This document shows, piece by piece, positions 63,800 to 64,000 of a stretch of 64,000 nucleotides of DNA. Origin of the DNA: UBA4459 sp963776205 (GTDB taxonomy: Bacteria > Bacteroidota > Bacteroidia > Bacteroidales > F082). How positions within the stretch are numbered: position 1 is the stretch's first letter; each line of letters starts with the position of its first letter. The translations under genes were made by a program, and so were the position numbers. The DNA lies in assembly GCA_963776205.1 (NCBI GenBank), contig CAVZLR010000001.1, forward strand, positions 310,001 to 374,000, written 5' to 3'. The notes below the pieces were generated by a model. That model saw only the letters and a list, made by a program, of their open reading frames with translations. It had not been told where the DNA came from and ran no database searches.

Positions 63800-64000
63800 A
63801 AAAGCTGTTATTTACAATCACTATTTGTTTATTCTCCTTATCACTTTTAACGCAATCTTGCCTTCCAGAAGGCATAGAATTTACATCCCAAGAACAGATT
63901 GATAATTTTCAGATAGATAATCCCAATTGTACGGAGATTGAAGGTAATGTTACAATTGGTAAATGGCCGGATTCAAATATTAAAAACTTAAATGGATTAA
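63796..64000 (+). CDS. Predicted lipoprotein with leucine-rich-repeat-like start, truncated by window end
   Basis: The first 68 codons of a gene that continues beyond the window. A signal sequence (KKLLFTITICLFSLSLLTQSC) ends in a possible lipobox with cysteine at residue 22. The mature part reads IDNFQIDNPNCTEIEGNVTI and later NIKNLNGL. This is the opening of receptor-L-like leucine-rich repeats (GNVTI...I.NLNGL) found in large Bacteroidota surface proteins, often with a C-terminal sorting domain. Whether it is lipidated or type IX-secreted depends on the unseen part. It shares its promoter and leader with the 14-repeat propeller gene. Confidence 0.72.
   Translation, partial: MKKLLFTITICLFSLSLLTQSCLPEGIEFTSQEQIDNFQIDNPNCTEIEGNVTIGKWPDSNIKNLNGL

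Overview
The window looks like a piece of a Bacteroidota chromosome. It is AT-rich. Four proteins (36433, 49921, 58825, 60951) end in type IX secretion (Por) sorting domains. Some genes are preceded by TAnnTTTG-type -7 boxes and few have a strong Shine-Dalgarno. The gene families fit the phylum: 800-residue FtsX/MacB permeases, S46 peptidase, NrfHA with an outer-membrane porin, DUF3857/transglutaminase proteins and SSC-type lipoproteins. I would place it near the Bacteroidales/Marinilabiliales-like marine or sediment lineages, but the order is inference. No rRNA, tRNA, insertion sequence or CRISPR array was seen.

Layout. 0-5.9 kb: the tail of a TolC-like outer-membrane protein, a HlyD/MacA adaptor, tsaB, an MscS channel, a 6-phosphofructokinase with mixed ATP/PPi signatures, and three small envelope genes. 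5.9-10 kb: a nitrite-ammonification unit on the minus strand (Rrf2/NsrR-like regulator, porin, nrfH, nrfA) with palindromes resembling NsrR and FNR boxes. 10.1-14.3 kb: two secreted or lipoprotein peptidases (S9 and S46/DPP7-like), convergent around a strong terminator. 14.4-27.1 kb: one long minus-strand operon with an adaptor, two ABC ATPases, four large FtsX permeases and an unexplained 86-residue protein; an inverted repeat lies in its promoter region.

27.3-34.8 kb: a geranylgeranyl-reductase-like flavoprotein, a candidate small RNA, two small envelope genes, and a minus-strand peptide and serine catabolism group (DPP IV, L-serine ammonia-lyase, Xaa-Pro aminopeptidase). Four genes here carry single-base frameshifts while their catalytic motifs are intact. 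This points to error-rich sequence or very recent inactivation. 34.9-43.6 kb: a bacterial GH47 (class I alpha-mannosidase-like) lipoprotein, a type IX-secreted kelch-like protein, an ABC-F ATPase, small secreted proteins and a membrane fatty acid desaturase.

43.6-47.5 kb: an accessory-looking block (short-chain dehydrogenase, AraC regulator, two membrane proteins) with cassette-junction-like sequences. 47.5-52.4 kb: glpD, glpQ and a type IX-secreted phospholipase-D-like protein. 52.5-58.6 kb: two DUF3857/transglutaminase proteins, a small membrane protein and lgt. 58.7-64 kb: two Ycf48-like beta-propeller surface proteins sharing a near-identical C-terminal sorting region, a cysteine-rich ferredoxin-type protein, and the start of a leucine-rich-repeat-like lipoprotein. 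That last gene has almost the same promoter and leader as the first propeller gene, so the two may be co-regulated.
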